The position numbers and the translations under genes are program-made. From NCBI GenBank assembly GCA_017445425.1, contig JAFSUF010000008.1:1-42324 (forward strand): a stretch of DNA of 42,324 bases. The letters are read 5' to 3'. Positions 23,301-38,300 of this stretch are shown here, in pieces. Within the stretch, counting starts at the first letter, position 1, and the number at the start of each line of letters is the position of its first letter. Origin of the DNA: Bacteroidales bacterium (GTDB lineage: Bacteria; Bacteroidota; Bacteroidia; Bacteroidales; UBA932). The notes under the pieces are model-generated. The model was not told where the DNA came from. It did not search any database and saw only the letters and a program-made list of their open reading frames with translations.

Positions 23301-26300
23301 GCTTTGTTATTCTCCACGGTACCGACACCATGGCTTTCACCGCCTCTGCTTTGAGTTTCATGCTCGAGAACCTCTCCAAGCCGGTAATCCTCACCGGCAG
23401 CCAGCTCCCAATCGAGGCAATCCGCACCGACGCCAAGGAGAATCTCCTCACCGCAATTGAGATTGCTGCCGCTTGCGACGAGAACGGCCGTGCGATGGTT
23501 CCCGAGGTATGTATTTATTTCCACGAAGAGCTGATACGCGGCAACCGCTCCTCCAAGATAAGCGCCAACAACCTTGCTGCGTTCTCTTCCAGCAACTACC
23601 CCATCCTCGCCCGCACAGGTACTGAAATAGAATTCCATCGCGAATACATCCGCACACCTGACCCCGCAAAGCCGTTCAAGGCCAACTACGACATGGATCC
23701 CTCAATTATCATTTTCTCACTGTTCCCCGGCATCCAACGCGAGGCGGTAGAGGGAATATTGAGCAAAGATTCTGTCAAAGGTGTAATCTTCAGGACCTTT
23801 GGCAGCGGTAATGCTCCGGAAAGCGAATGGCTGGTAGATTTGCTCTCAGATGCCGTTCGCAACGGCAAGACCATTGTCAATATCACACAATGCGCAACCG
23901 GCAGGGTCCAGATGGAGAAATACCGCACGGGACGCCAGCTGCTTGAGGCAGGAGTAGTGAGCGGGCACGACTCCACAGTGGAGGCGGCTCTCACCAAACT
24001 CATGTATCTGATGGGGCAGGGATATTCCCAGAAAGAGATCCGGCGGCAGATGAACATCTCAATCGCCGGAGAAATCACAGTCTAAGGTCAGCGTGCTGTT
24101 AGCTGCAACTTCTTCACCTGGATCGAAGCGTTGTAGGTACCTTTCATCTCCCACCCCATGTCGCATGCAACAATCTCCCAGTCGCCGGCAACAGCGTCGG
24201 GAAGCAGGTTATCGGCAACTGCCGCATCCAGGGCCTCTTTAACAATCGGCAAAAGCTCCACATTAAGTTCTACGGACTGCTTCACCCTTGGGAGTTTTGC
24301 ATTAGGGATATACATGGCAGAGTTGGGATAATAAGAGAACTCACCTGGAAGCGGAGGGTTGTTCCCCTCAAAACCAGCATAACAGGGAGTACCCATGTAA
24401 CGATTGTCAAACAGCCTCAGGCACAGTCGGAACTGTTTGCCGAACGAGAGGCTTTCCCGTCTCACGTTGCGCATAATCAATGTAATCCGGTAGGTGGCAG
24501 AATGGATCTTTTCGTCGGCCAGGAATCCCATGCAATCCTCAAAGCTGAGCACCCTGTATGCGAGGCTCAGCCGCAGACCTTTGCAATCAGACAGGGGCAT
24601 GGTGTCGGTAGGTGTATCGGCAGTCAACGATATCCAAGGCTGTTCGCTGCGGCGGATCCCCTTATACTCTGCAGAAGCATTGCACTCCATTGTCAGGGTA
24701 CCTTTCGCCGGATTGACAGAGACAGCCTTTGCCAGCAGGTTGCCGTTGCCGGGGACACGGAAGTGGTACCGGTTGCCGATGTTCTCATAAATGTTTCTGA
24801 CAATATTGAATTTGGAGTTGTACTGACGCAAGGTCCAAACCGGAGTGGCAGTACTGTCAACCAGAAGGACTCCGCATACAGTATCGGCGGCCGGATCGGG
24901 GCAGACGACATTGAACCCCCTGGCAAAAACAGGGTCGTGGATGGCATTCTTTGGCTGCTGCGCACCGGATATGAACGGAAACAACAAGACAGATACTGAC
25001 AACAGAAGGGATCTTTTCATGCTGCACGATTTTTGTTATAATTGCAAAAGTAATAAATTACATGAGTTTTAAAACGAGACAAATATGAAAAAGGCTCTTC
25101 TTATCCTGGCTGCCACGATGTTGGCATTTACTGCAAATGCCGGGACTATTACCCGCAGTTTCAACAACTTGAAAAACTTTGACGGAATCAACATAAGCAA
25201 CTCCTTTGACGCCACCCTGGTTCAGGGGGACGACTACTCCGCCACTGTCACCATTGACACATACTATGAAGAATATCTGGATGTAAGTGTCGTGGGGACA
25301 GTTTTATACGTCCGTTTGAAAGAACTCCCCCACAGCATTAAGAACCTCACCAAGAAAACCATGGACGTAACCATAACGGTCCCCTCTATAACCAGGCTAT
25401 ATCTCACCGGGACCGCCACTGTTACCAGTGATTCTGAATGGATCAGCCCGGTGGAACAGTTCACCCTCAACCTGAGCGGAGCCAGCAAGGCCGAGAAACT
25501 GCGCATCAGCGGCACCGCCCTCAAGGCGGAAATTTCAGATGCTTCCAACTGCAGTGTAATAGGTGATTTTGTCTCTCTCGACATAGACATTTCCGGTGCG
25601 AGCGCAGCCACTTTCAGTTCAGAGGCAGAAGAAATCACCCTCAAGGCAACCGGCACCTCAAAAGCCACTCTCGTTGGGGAAGCAGAGAGTATAAATGCAC
25701 TATGCACGGGGTCCTCCTATATGGAAGGCTCTTCTTTGAAGGTTAATGATGCTGTAATAAAGTGCAAGGGTGCCTCAAAAGCCGTAATAGAGGCTCAAGA
25801 ATCACTGGATGTGGACCTCACCGGAGCCAGCACATGCCACTACCGTTCAAAGAACGATGCCCTCAAAGTGACACCAAGCATCAGCCGGGCATCAAGTTTC
25901 AAAAAGATCAATTAACGCCATTCACGCTGGCGGACCGCTTCGTACATAAAGATTGCAGCCGCCACAGAAACGTTCAAAGAGCCTATCGCTCCGGCCATGG
26001 GAATCTTGGCCTGGATGTCGCATAAATCCAACACGGATGGTGAAATGCCGCGACCCTCGCTTCCCATGACTATTGCAGTGGGCTTTTTAAGATTTATGTC
26101 ATAGATATAATCGGCTCCTTTCTCAGTAGCGGCGACCATCTGGAACCCCGACTCCAGCATATAGTAGATGGGTATCTTGAGGTTTGCGACCTTTGCTACC
26201 GGAATTCTCAGAAGCGCACCGGCACTGGATTTTACAGCATCGTCGTTGATTGCGGCGGTACCCTTGGCCGGGACGATTATGCCGTCGAAACCGGCACACT

Positions 26301-29300
26301 CTGCCGTGCGGGCCACGGCCCCCAGGTTGCGGACATCGCTGACTCCGTCAAGGATCATAAACAGCGGCGCAGCCTTATGGTTGAGGGCGTTCTCCACCAT
26401 CTCCTCAAATGCCACATAATCCACCTGCGATATATAGGCCACTACCCCCTGGTGCGCTCCGTTAACCATAGAGTTCAACTTCTGGGCAGGCACCCAGCTG
26501 TAAGGGACCTCCTTCTCTTTAAGAAGTGATGTTAGAGCCCGCGACTGCGGACCTTCAAAACCTTGTTTAAGGAGTACCTTTTCAATTTTCTTCCCCGAAG
26601 AGAGAGCCTCCATAACGGGGTGGATACCATAAATGTAATTGCTCATTACTGATCTATTTTTTCTGCCAGTGAAGCCCACTCTTCCATCTTGATGTCCAGC
26701 TCGCGCTTATGCTCAAGATAGTTGCGGGTAAGTTCCATTATGTCATCGCCTTCACACGGAGAAGAGAGCACTTTCTCTATTTCGGCCATCTTGCCTTCAA
26801 TCTCTGCTATGGCCTTCTCCAGATTTGACAGGCGGTTCTTGAGGCGGGCCAGCTCGCGACGACTCTCACGGTCCATCTGTGAAGCGGATGTCCTGACAGA
26901 TTGGGTATTACCAGAAGCGGCACCTGTTACATCTGCTTTCTGCTGCACGTCACCCCCGGTTTTACGGTTATCACTCACCGCCGGAACGGGGGTCTTGCGC
27001 TCCAAAGCCTCAAAACTCTCAATCTTCTTGCGGCGCAGGAAATCATCCACTCCGCCGAGATGCTCGCGGACACGTCCGTCGCCAAACTCATATATCTTAT
27101 CTACCAGTCCGCTCAAAAAATCACGGTCGTGGCTCACGACTATCAGGGTACCGTCATACTTGGCAAGAGCCTGCTTGAGAACATCTTTGCTACGGATATC
27201 CATATGGTTGGTGGGCTCGTCAAGCGCCAGCAGATTGTATGGTTCCAGCATCAGCCGGGCCATGCTCAGGCGGGCGCGTTCCCCACCGGAGAGTACTGCC
27301 ACTTTCTTGTCGATATCTTCGCCTCTGAACAGGAAAGCGCCCAGGATATCTCGCAGGCGGAAGCGGACATCGCCAACGGCAATCTTGTCCAAAGTATCAT
27401 AAACGGTATCGTTGCGGTCCAGCACATCCTCCTGATTCTGGGCATAATAACCAACCTTGACGTTATAACCTACCGTAGCAGAACCCTTAACAGGAGTCAG
27501 AGAACCCATCAGGGTTTTCATCATGGTGGTCTTTCCCTCGCCGTTGCGCCCCACAAACGCAACCTTCTCGCCTCGCTTTATCTCGATATTTGCCTCAGAG
27601 AGGATTACCTTCTGCGGGGCATCAGGATAGCTTATAAAGGCATCGGTCACTTTGAATGCGACGTCTCCGCTGCGCGGGGCGGGCGGGAACTTCACGCACA
27701 GGGCGCTGTTGTCCTCCACCTCCAATTCTATGCGGTCCATCCTCTCCAAAGCCTTGATGCGGCTCTGGACCTGGTTGCTCTTGGTGGGTTTGTAGCGGAA
27801 CTGCTCAATGAACTTTTCAGTCTTCTCTATGGTGCGCTGCTGGTTCTCGTATGCCGCCCGCTGCTGCTCAATACGCTCTTTGCGGAGCACAAGGTATTTA
27901 CTGTAAGGCACCTTGTAGTCGTGGATACGCCCCAGCATAATCTCCACCGTACGGTTTGTGGTATTGTCCAGGAAGCGGCGGTCGTGGGAGATTAAAACCA
28001 AAGAGCCGTTAAAGGTCTGCAGATACTCCTCCAGCCACTGTATGGACTCGATGTCAAGGTGGTTGGTGGGCTCGTCCAGCAGCAGCACATCCGGCTTTCG
28101 CAACAGTATCTTGGCAAGCTCTATGCGCATGTTCCACCCCTGGCTGAAAGTCTCCGTTGCACGGCCCAGTTCCTTATCCCTGAAGCCGAGACCGCGGAGC
28201 GTCTTGACGGCATTCACCTCCGGAGAGGCCCCGTCGGCCATTGCCAGACGGTCGTTGAGGGTATTAAGTTCAACAATCAGCGCAGAATACTCCTTCGAGT
28301 CATAATCCTCGCGCGAAGCGAGTTCGGCAGAGATTTCGTCCACACGACGGTGCATCGCGAAAAACTCGTCAAACACCGTCATTGTCTCTTCCAGCACGGT
28401 GCGCCCCTTGTGGTGTTGCATCACCTGCGGCAGATAGCCTATCTTGACCGATTGCGGAACCTCTACCTTGCCTGATGTCGGGTGCTGCTCCCCCACTATC
28501 AGTTTCAGCAGGGTCGATTTGCCCGCACCGTTGCGGCCGGTCAGGCCGATGCGGTCTTTCTCGCTTATATGCAAACTAATATCATTCAGCAGCGTGGTGC
28601 CGCCAAACGCCACAGTAAGATTTGTCAGGGAGATCATTGTTCACTTGCGGCCGCCTCTTCTACCTCAGGCTGCGCCGGCTTGCAGACTGCGATGCTGATA
28701 ATATACAGCAGGGTGAGCGGGATGGCAGCAATCAACATAGAGAACGGGTCGGCGGGAGTAATGACGGCGGCCAGCACTGCAATGACCAGCACCGCATATT
28801 TCCACCCGCCTACAAGTGTCTCGCGGGAAAGCAGGCCGATACTTGACAAAACCGCCACTATGGTGGGTATCTCGAATACGATGCCGAACATCAGCACCGT
28901 GGAGCTGACCGTGGAGATATATGAGTTCAGGGAGATTGTGTTCACCACCTCCTCGCTGACCTTGTAGCCGTCAAAAAAGTTTACGATCAGCGGCAGTATG
29001 ATACAATAGCCAACCGCGATGCCAAAGTAGAAAAGGAACGAGGCAAAGAGGAACGCCCTGCGGGTGGCACGCTTCTCGTGCTTGTAAAGTGCAGGTGCTA
29101 TGAAGCGCCAGATTTCAAAAAGGATGTACGGGCAGCACACTATAAAGGCACACATGAAAGTGACCCTCATGTGGACCATGAACTGCGTAGAGAGCTCTAT
29201 ATTGACCAACTGCAGCCCCGTAGACATCCCGAACCACTTGTAGAAGAAGAAATCCGGTCTCGTAGGAGCCAGTATCAGCGTGTCAAACAGGAAATCCTTG

Positions 29301-32300
29301 AAAAAGAAGAGCACGACAAAGGCGGCGAGCAGTGCAAGCACTACCCGGAACAGTCCATGCCGCAAGTCTTCCAGGTGATCCCAGAAGCTCATCTCCTTAG
29401 ACTCGTCCAGCTTCTCTTCCTCTACCTCTGCCATCTGGGTTTACTCTACCTTCTTGGGTTCCTCTTTTTCGATGTCGGATTTGATGTCGTTGAGCTCTTT
29501 TTCAGCCTCTTTCATACCGCTCTTGAACTCCTTGACGCCTTTGCCCAGACCACGCATAAGCTCGGGAATCTTCTTGCCGCCGAAAAGGAGGATGATAACA
29601 AGCGCGATGATGACCCATTGCCAGGGACCGATAACGCCCAACGGGAGAATCAACAATGATAAAGCAGTCATAATGTCTATTGTTAAAGATTAATGATTAC
29701 AGTTTTGCAAGACGCTCCTTGAGACTTGCTATCTTCTGGGTCGTGTCAGATTGTTTCTTGCGTTCGTTCTCTACAACTGCAGCGGGTGCATTTGCCACGA
29801 AGCGCTCGTTGCCCAGCTTGGCGTTGACGCCTTTGAGGAAACCCTCGTAGCGGGCGATTTCAGCTACTATCTTGGCCTTCTCCGCCTCTACATCTATCAT
29901 ACCCTCGAGCGGGACAAAGAACTGGACGGTGCCAGCCAGGAAAGACTCTCCTGCCGCATCACCAAAGTCCTCTACGATGGCGATATCTGAGATATTGGCC
30001 ATTTTTGCAATTGCGGGGGCCATCGCCTCGGGGAAAGCGCCTTTGGCCATCAGGGGCAGCGCCTCCTTGGGAGAGATATTCTTCTTTGCACGGAGGGCAC
30101 GGATCTCTGTCACGGCCTCGGCTGCAACGTTGAAGTCGGAAATCACCTTGGCGTCGAAGGGATACGGCTTGGGGGACTCTGCGAACATAATGGTCTCCCC
30201 CTCTTTGCGCTCCTTGATATTCTGCCAAAGTTCCTCTGTGATAAAGGGAGTGAACGGATGCAGCATCTTGAGCAGCGACTCAAAGAAGCCGATGGTCCAC
30301 AGATATGTATCTTTATCTATGGAATCACCGTATGCGGGCTTTACAAGCTCCAGGTACCAAGCGCAGAAATCGTCCCAGAAGAGCTTATATACAGCCATTA
30401 TGGCGTCGCTGATGCGATATTTTGAATAGTGGTCTTCAACCGCGGCTACGGTTTCGCACATACGCTCGTGAAACCATTTGACAGCCAGCTTATTGACATC
30501 GGCAGCAGGCTTGTCTTCCACCTTCCACATCTGTATCAGGCGATAGGCGTTCCAGACCTTGTTGCAGAAGTTGCGCCCCTGCTCCACCTGACTCTCGTCA
30601 AAGAGGATGTCGTTGCCGGCGTTGGTGCAGAGCATCATTCCAAGGCGCACTGCATCGGCGCCATATTTTGCAATCAGATCCAGCGGGTCGGGGGAATTGC
30701 CCAGCGACTTGGACATCTTGCGCCCCAGTTTGTCGCGGACTATGCCGGTCAGGAACACGTTGTGGAAAGGAACCTTGCCCATAAATTCGTCGCCGGCCAT
30801 AATCATACGGGCCACCCAGAAGAAGAGGATGTCGGGACCTGTAACGAGGTCGCTGGTAGGATAATAATAGGCCAGGTCGGCATTGGGCTCCGCCTCGGGA
30901 TGGCCGGGCTTGCCGGCATCAAACACAGAGATGGGCCACAGCCAGGAGCTGAACCAGGTGTCCAGGACATCCTCGTCCAGACGGAGATCTTCCGCCTTGA
31001 GAGATGCGTCCAGGGCGCGCGCCTTGACCAGTGCGGCTTCCGCATCGGGGGCGACAACGTAACGGCCGTCGGGAAGGTAGTATGCCGGTATGCGCTGGCC
31101 CCACCAGAGCTGGCGGGATATGCACCAGTCGCGTACGGTCTCCATCCAGTGACGGTATGTATTGCGGTATTTGTCTGGAATCAGTTTGACGTCACCGTTC
31201 TCAACGCTGGCAAGCGCCTCTCCGGCAAGCGATTCCATCTTGAGGAACCACTGAGTGGAGAGTTTGGGCTCGATGACTGCGTTTGTGCGCTCACTGTAGC
31301 CGATTGGAGATACGTAATCCTCTGTCTTGACCAGGTTCCCGGCATCTTCCAGCATCTTCTCTATCTTCTTGCGGGCTTCAAAGCGGTCTTCGCCAACGAG
31401 AATCTGTGCCTTCTCGTTAAGACGGCCGTGGTCGTCTATTATATCAAGCACCTCCAGATTGTGGCGGAGGCCTATCTCGTGGTCGTTTACATCGTGTGCC
31501 GGGGTAACCTTGAGGCACCCGGTACCGAAGTCCATCTCCACATAGTCGTCCTCGATAACAGGTATCTCTTTGTTGATGAGCGGGATGAGCACCTTCTTGC
31601 CGTGCAGCCAGAAGTGCCGTTCGTCCTTGGGATTGACGCAGATTGCGGCATCGGCCATAATGGTCTCGGGACGGGTGGTTGCAATGACCAGGAACTTGTC
31701 GGTGGGATTGCCGTTGCCGTCGCTTATAAAGTAGCGCAGGTGATAGAATTTGCTCTGGGTGTCGCGGTGGATAACCTCTTCGTCACTGACTGCGGTCAGA
31801 CCCACGGGATCCCAGTTGACCATACGGGCGCCGCGGTATATATAACCCTTGTCATAGAAGTAGCAGAAGGTGTTTATCACGGCCTTGCTAAGTTCGGGGT
31901 CCATCGTGAATTTGGTGCGGTCCCAATCACAGCTTGCACCAAGCTTGCGCAACTGTTTGAGGATTATTCCGCCATGTTCCTCTTTCCACTCCCATGCATA
32001 CTTGAGAAACTCCTCGCGGGAGATATCTTCCTTCTTGATGCCTTTCTCACGCAGACGGCCGACGACTTTATTCTCTGTGGCTATGGATGCGTGGTCGGTG
32101 CCGGGCACCCAGCAGGCGTTCTTGCCATCCATGCGTGCCTTGCGGATGAGCACGTCGTTGATTGTATTGTTGAGCACGTGACCCATGTGCAGGATCCCCG
32201 TAACATTTGGCGGGGGAATCACAATTGTATATGGCTCGCGGCTGTCGGGTTCAGAATGAAAAAAGTTGTGGTCCATCCACCAGGCGTACCACTTGTCTTC

Positions 32301-35300
32301 TACACTTGTAGGGTTGTATTTGGCTTCAAGCTCCATCTCTCTGTAATCTCTGTATTCTAATATCCTGCAAATTTAATCAATTCATCGTAAACTTTATGCA
32401 CCGGAAAGCCCATTACATTATAAAAAGAGCCGGTAATGGATGTGCAGGCGGCATATCCTATCCATTCCTGGATGCCGTAGGCCCCCGCCTTGTCGAATGG
32501 TTTGCAGGTATCGATATAATATTCAATCTCTTCGTCTGTCAGCTTCCGGAAAGTGACCAGGGTCGTGTCAGTGACCGTTTCGCAATGGTTTCTGTCGCGC
32601 ACCGTAACGGCGGTGATTACCTCGTGGGTGCATCCGGAGAGGCTGCGGAGCATCTCTACCGCCTCTTCCCTGCTGTGCGGCTTACCCATTATCAGGCTGT
32701 CCAGTAGCACCATTGTGTCGGAGGTGATAAGCATCTCATCCGGCTCCAGTTTGCGCCAGAAGCCCATGGATTTGCCCAGCGACATAGCCGCCGGCACCTC
32801 GCAGTGCGGCATATCCTCCGCAAACTTCTCTTCAAAGTTGTTACGGGTATCCACAGTAAACTCAATGTTCAGGCCGGCAAGTAGTTCCCTGCGCCTGGGC
32901 GAATTACTCGCCAAAATCACTTTTTTCCCGTGCAGATTCATATCTCGCGAAGTTACGGTTTTTGACCGACTATGCAATTATCTTTGCCTGACTTTCAGAT
33001 ATGAATGCCCATACAAGATGTTTCGTCCGTTTTTTGTATATTAGCAGCGAAAGTAAGAAGAAGGCCACAAGGGATTCAGACAATTATATCCGCAAATCTA
33101 TCCTTCTATGCATACATACCAAACCATCGACATAAACGAATACATACGCACAGGAGAAGGCGGAACCGCCGTTTCTTATACGCATAAAACCAGTAATACC
33201 CTGGCCAAACTCTATAATCCCGGCTTCGAGGCCGACAGGGCGGCGGCGGAATTCCACACCGCCCGCACCGTCTTCGAGATGGGTATCCCCACCCCCGAAC
33301 CTTACAGGCTGGTGACTGACGGGGGACGTTTCGGCGCTGAATATGAGCTCGTAAAGGGCAAACGCTCCTTCGCCCGCATAGTTTCAGAAGAGCCTGGGCG
33401 TCTGGAGGAAATTTCTCTGGCTTTTGCCAAGGCCGCCCGTGAGCTCCACTGCAAAAAGGCCGATACGGCCCGTCTGCGCTCCTATAAGGAGGTTCTTACT
33501 GAGTTTTATCGGGAAAAGGACCTTGTCCCTGAAGAATACAAACGGCGCGCCCTGGCGTTTCTGGAGAAAGCGCCGGAAGCGGATACCTGTCTCCACGGAG
33601 ATTTACAGATAGGAAACATTATCACCGACGGGGACCGCACGCTGTGGATTGACGTGGGCGAGTTCAGTTACGGCGTCCCCCAATGGGATATATCCATTTT
33701 GTGGACGATGGCCCACAATATGAAATCTGACCGCTCGGAGAAACTATTCCACGTATCCCCCGAAACCTTCAACAAGCACTGGAATATCTTCCTGCCCGCC
33801 TACCTGGGGACAACTGATCCAGGCGAACTGGAGGCTTATACCAGGCGCCTCTTCCCTTTTTATGCCGCCAAGGTGCCCTATGTCTATGACATGGCCTTCC
33901 ATACCTCCCTCCCGGAAGCGGGCCTGCAGAAAATTATTCAAATGTTGACTGATGCGTAAGTTATCTATCTTTTTCATAGCTTTCCTTGTATCGTCCACTG
34001 TTTTTGCGCAGCGGACACAAGCATCGCTTGACTGTGATCTTAATGAATGTACATATATGGTAAAATCTTTATTGGAAGAATTAAAGGGTCGTGATGTGGT
34101 CCTTTTCGTAGCTGACAAGGATGAGATTTCTCCTTCAGAGGTGCCTTTCCCTGTGGTTTTCACTGGAATGGGAAAGATGCGGATGTTCAGCAGCCTGGTT
34201 AAATGGCGTGAGTCTCTGCCTGAAGGACGGACACCGGTGGTCCTTAATATCGGCAGTGCCGGATCGGCCCGGTATCCAATCGGCACAATCGTCCGTTGCA
34301 CCCGGATTTACAACGGCGGCTGCGAACTGGTACACGATTGCATCAATCTTGAGGGAAATGGCGCGAGCATCTTTTCCGGGGACTATTTTATGAGTACCCA
34401 GACTTTCAGTCCGGAGCAGGTGAAGGAACTCTCGCAGAAGTACGACCTCTTTGATATGGAGGCTTATGCGGCCGCACGTTTCTGCCAGATGTATGACATT
34501 CCGTTCTATTGCCTGAAGGCGGTCTCTGACAACCTGGACGGCAACCTGAAGGACTGGCGCAGCATCCTGGCCGATATCCGCGTGCAGTTTACCGAGTTGC
34601 TGAACGGGTTATAGAATACGGGCATTTGTTTTGTCTACAGGGAGACCATCAGTAATTCGCGGGCTATTTTGTGTAAGCCGCGTTCTATTTTCTTTGCCTG
34701 AGTGTCGGATATGTATGTATCTCCGCTTTTGTAGTGTCTCATCAAGCTCGTAGAGATGCCGACTCGTTCTGCAAACTTGGTTGCGTTCAGAAAATCGAAG
34801 GCGTTGAACAGGGAAGCGATATCGTATTTGTACACGAATGTCAAGTCACGCAGTTCTGCAGGTAATTCACGGCCTTGTTCCCGATAAAGTTCCTCAAGGT
34901 CTGAATACCCGGCCAACATCTCTTCTTTTGCCTCTTTCACTGTCGCTCCGCTGCCGTGCAAAACGGTCTTGAGATTATCTGTAAACACGGAGTATCCCGC
35001 TCCGTCCTTTTCAATTATTGCCAGTGTTTTCATAGTATTCGCTTCGTCTACAAATATAACACATTTTTGTGATACACCAAACGATTGAAGCACGTCCGCT
35101 TGTGGCAGATGCCCTGCTTGGGCGATATAGTGTTTTCTTCGAGTTTCTCGAAGACTCGTTCAGTATAGGCAAAAGGCAATCGTCGATCTCCTCCTTGTTG
35201 GTTTGAGATGCCAAAATGGCATTTCAAACCATAGTTTTCTTTTCCAAAATTATCCTTCTTTGCCATAACTGTTTGGTTTAGTGGTCTATAAATGTTGAAA

Positions 35301-38300
35301 TCCATATTAAGGGTGAGGACAACTATGTTAAGGTCGCAAAAGGCGACCATAGAGAATGCCATTCCCTTACTATAAACGATATGCTTGTGAAGGGAGCCGC
35401 TCCCTAGAATTGGAAGGCTTACCACTCCTGATTTCATTACCGGCCGATTCAGACGACCGCCTGGCCAAAGCCAGTTTTCAAGCAGGATGATTTTATGCTT
35501 CGGGCAAGTCTTGTTTCCCGTTTTGGATCAGATGGTTTACAGGAAACTTTACAGAAAACTTTACAGGAAATTTTACAGAAGCGAGATGCCGAAATCGTCC
35601 GTATAATGAAAGAGAATCCCGAGGTAACAACATCGCAAATGGCAGAAGTGTTGAGGGTCTCCAGGCAAACTATTGCAACTAGAGTTAAAGTATTACAGGT
35701 GCAAGGCATTGTCCGGCGCATTGGCCCCGACAAAGGCGGACATTGGGAGGTTAGCCGATGAAATTCAACTTCAAAATACAGCAGTATCAGACGGATGCCG
35801 TCGAGAGTACCGTGGACATCTTCGCTGGACAGCCGTCAAGAGATGGTTTCCAGTACCGGCGGAATCTGGGTAAAGGCTTTACAAGTTAGTTCCTTTCGGA
35901 AGATGGCTTTGCCGGCTACATTGTTATTTGGTCTCGAAGAAACTCAGCATACCCTCAATGCTGCCGACCACTTTGTCGAAAAGTTTGTACATCAGGTCGG
36001 GCTCTTCCATCTTGGGGATATAGGCCACTACCCTCGGAGAAAAGGTAAACGCAAATCATTATATTTGAATAATAAATACACTGGCTATGGACAAGCACGC
36101 TCTCAGAATAGAAGTTTTTGAATCGACCTTGACTCTTCTGCGTCAGGGCTGGTATTTTGATGCACACGGAAAGAAGGTGGCACTGCCTGCGGTTGAGGAT
36201 GTAATGGCCGCGGCAAAGATGTATCGTGAAAAGTTTGATGTGGCTTCTTTGCCTTCGGCCGGGTATGGGACTGAGGTGAGGGTTGAGAATGATGATTGTG
36301 TGCTGGTGGCCAAACGGCTGATTGATGCTGGTTACAATCCGGCGATGTTGAATCTGGCGGATCTGTACACGCCGGGCGGACTGGTGGAGTACGGCTCCGG
36401 TGCGCAGGAGGAGAATCTCTGCCGTAGGAGTAACCTGGTCTTGTCGCTATACCAGTTTTCTGATGCCAGAGTGCGGCAGTATCCGGATTTGGGGTTGGTG
36501 TCCAGGAAGGAGCAATATCCGATGGATGAACGGTTCGGCGGTGTGTATAGTGGCATTGTGACGTTTTTCCGGGGACCGGAGTCTGAAGGTTCGATGCTGG
36601 AGGACCGGGTGTATAATATCCCGGTGATTTCTGTGGCGGCGTTGAGCGGTCCACGCATCGGGGCGGACGGCCTGATGATGCCGCGCGAGGCGGAGATTAC
36701 GCTGGAGAAGATGCGCACCATTTTCCGTATCGGCGTGGATCAGGGGCACGACTCCCTTGTTTTGTCGGCTATGGGTTGCGGGGCTTTCGCCAATCCGCCG
36801 GCGCATATCGCCAGGTTGTTCCATCAGGTCGTTGATGAGCCGGAGTTCAAGAGACGCTTCCGCCTGATTGATTTCGCCATCCTGGATGGCTATCGCACGG
36901 GGCTGCGCCACAATCCGGAGGGCAATCTGCTGCCGTTCCAGAGAGAATTCGGGGTGTTGTAGCTTTTCGTCTGTCCTTACCAGACGTAGATGCCGACCGG
37001 CAAGGTTTGCCGCACTCAGATTGGCAATCCGGTTTTCGCAGCGTCGGACAAGCTGTACTGAGGCTGCTTTTGAGCGGGTTCCGCAGACGCTGCCAGGGCA
37101 AAATGCCTCACAGCGTCGACAAAGTGGCGCTATATTACACTATAGGGCTCATTCGCGGACGCTGCGAAATTTGAGTTAGTATCGGAAAAGTATGTATTGC
37201 TGTCGCTGAATGAAGATATTTCAGTAGATTTGCGGTAAAGATGGAGATGCTCCTTTTTTCAACCCGCTAATAAACCTGATACATATATGAAAAAGTCAAC
37301 TCTCTTTTTAATTGCAATTGCGTCGTTAATAATGGTCGCTTGCAACGCAACAACCGGATCTACAGTTTCTGTAAAGGATTTCGGAGCCATCCCCGATGAC
37401 GGGATAAACGACGCTGACGCTCTGCGCAAGGCGGCGGAGTACTGCCGCACGCATGCAGGCACCACCCTGGTCTTCCCTGCCGGCGTCTATGATTTCTCTG
37501 ACCCCGAGGCCGCAAAGATTGAGCGCGAGGCTATCGACGGCACCTATGGTTTTGGTCTGCAGGTGCAGCGCTACCTGTTCATCCCAACCAAACCGTACGT
37601 CACCGGGCTTGACTTTACAGGGGCGAAGGACCTTACCATAGAGGCCTATGGCGCCAAACTGATGGTAGAGGGCTGGATGGAAGTTTTGGCCTTTATCCGT
37701 TGCCAGAACGTCACAGTGAAAGGCCTTCAGATAGACTACAAGCGCCACAACAATATTGAGGCTAAGATTACAGATATAACCGGCGACACCCTTTATGCAG
37801 AATTCGACCCGGAATACTACAAATACAGCGACAAGCTGGTTCAGGGCCGCACAGAGTTTTACGACCCCGTAGCCGGGCAGTTCTTTGACTGCGACGGCGG
37901 TCTGGCCGGCAGTCCGGAACCTGGAAAGGTGCTGTTCAAGTACAAAAAGAACAACGCAAAGATTGGCGATATACTTATTATCCGCCACGGCGGTCACTAC
38001 CGCCCCTGCTATATGCTACGCGAGAGCAAGGACGTAACGCTGAAGGATATCATTATCTACAGCTTCCCCGGCATGGGCGTCGTGGGCCACGAAACTGAGA
38101 ACATCCTGCTGGACCACATCCAGATAATCCCCTACCCCGGCCGCTACACTTGCACCACCACCGATGCAACCCACTTCACCTCCTGCCGCGGCAATATCAC
38201 CATCCAGAACTGCATGTTCCGCGGCTGCCTTGACGACTGCACCAACATCCACAATTACTACTGGTTCCCATATGCGCAGGAAGATCCCAACAAGGTAGAA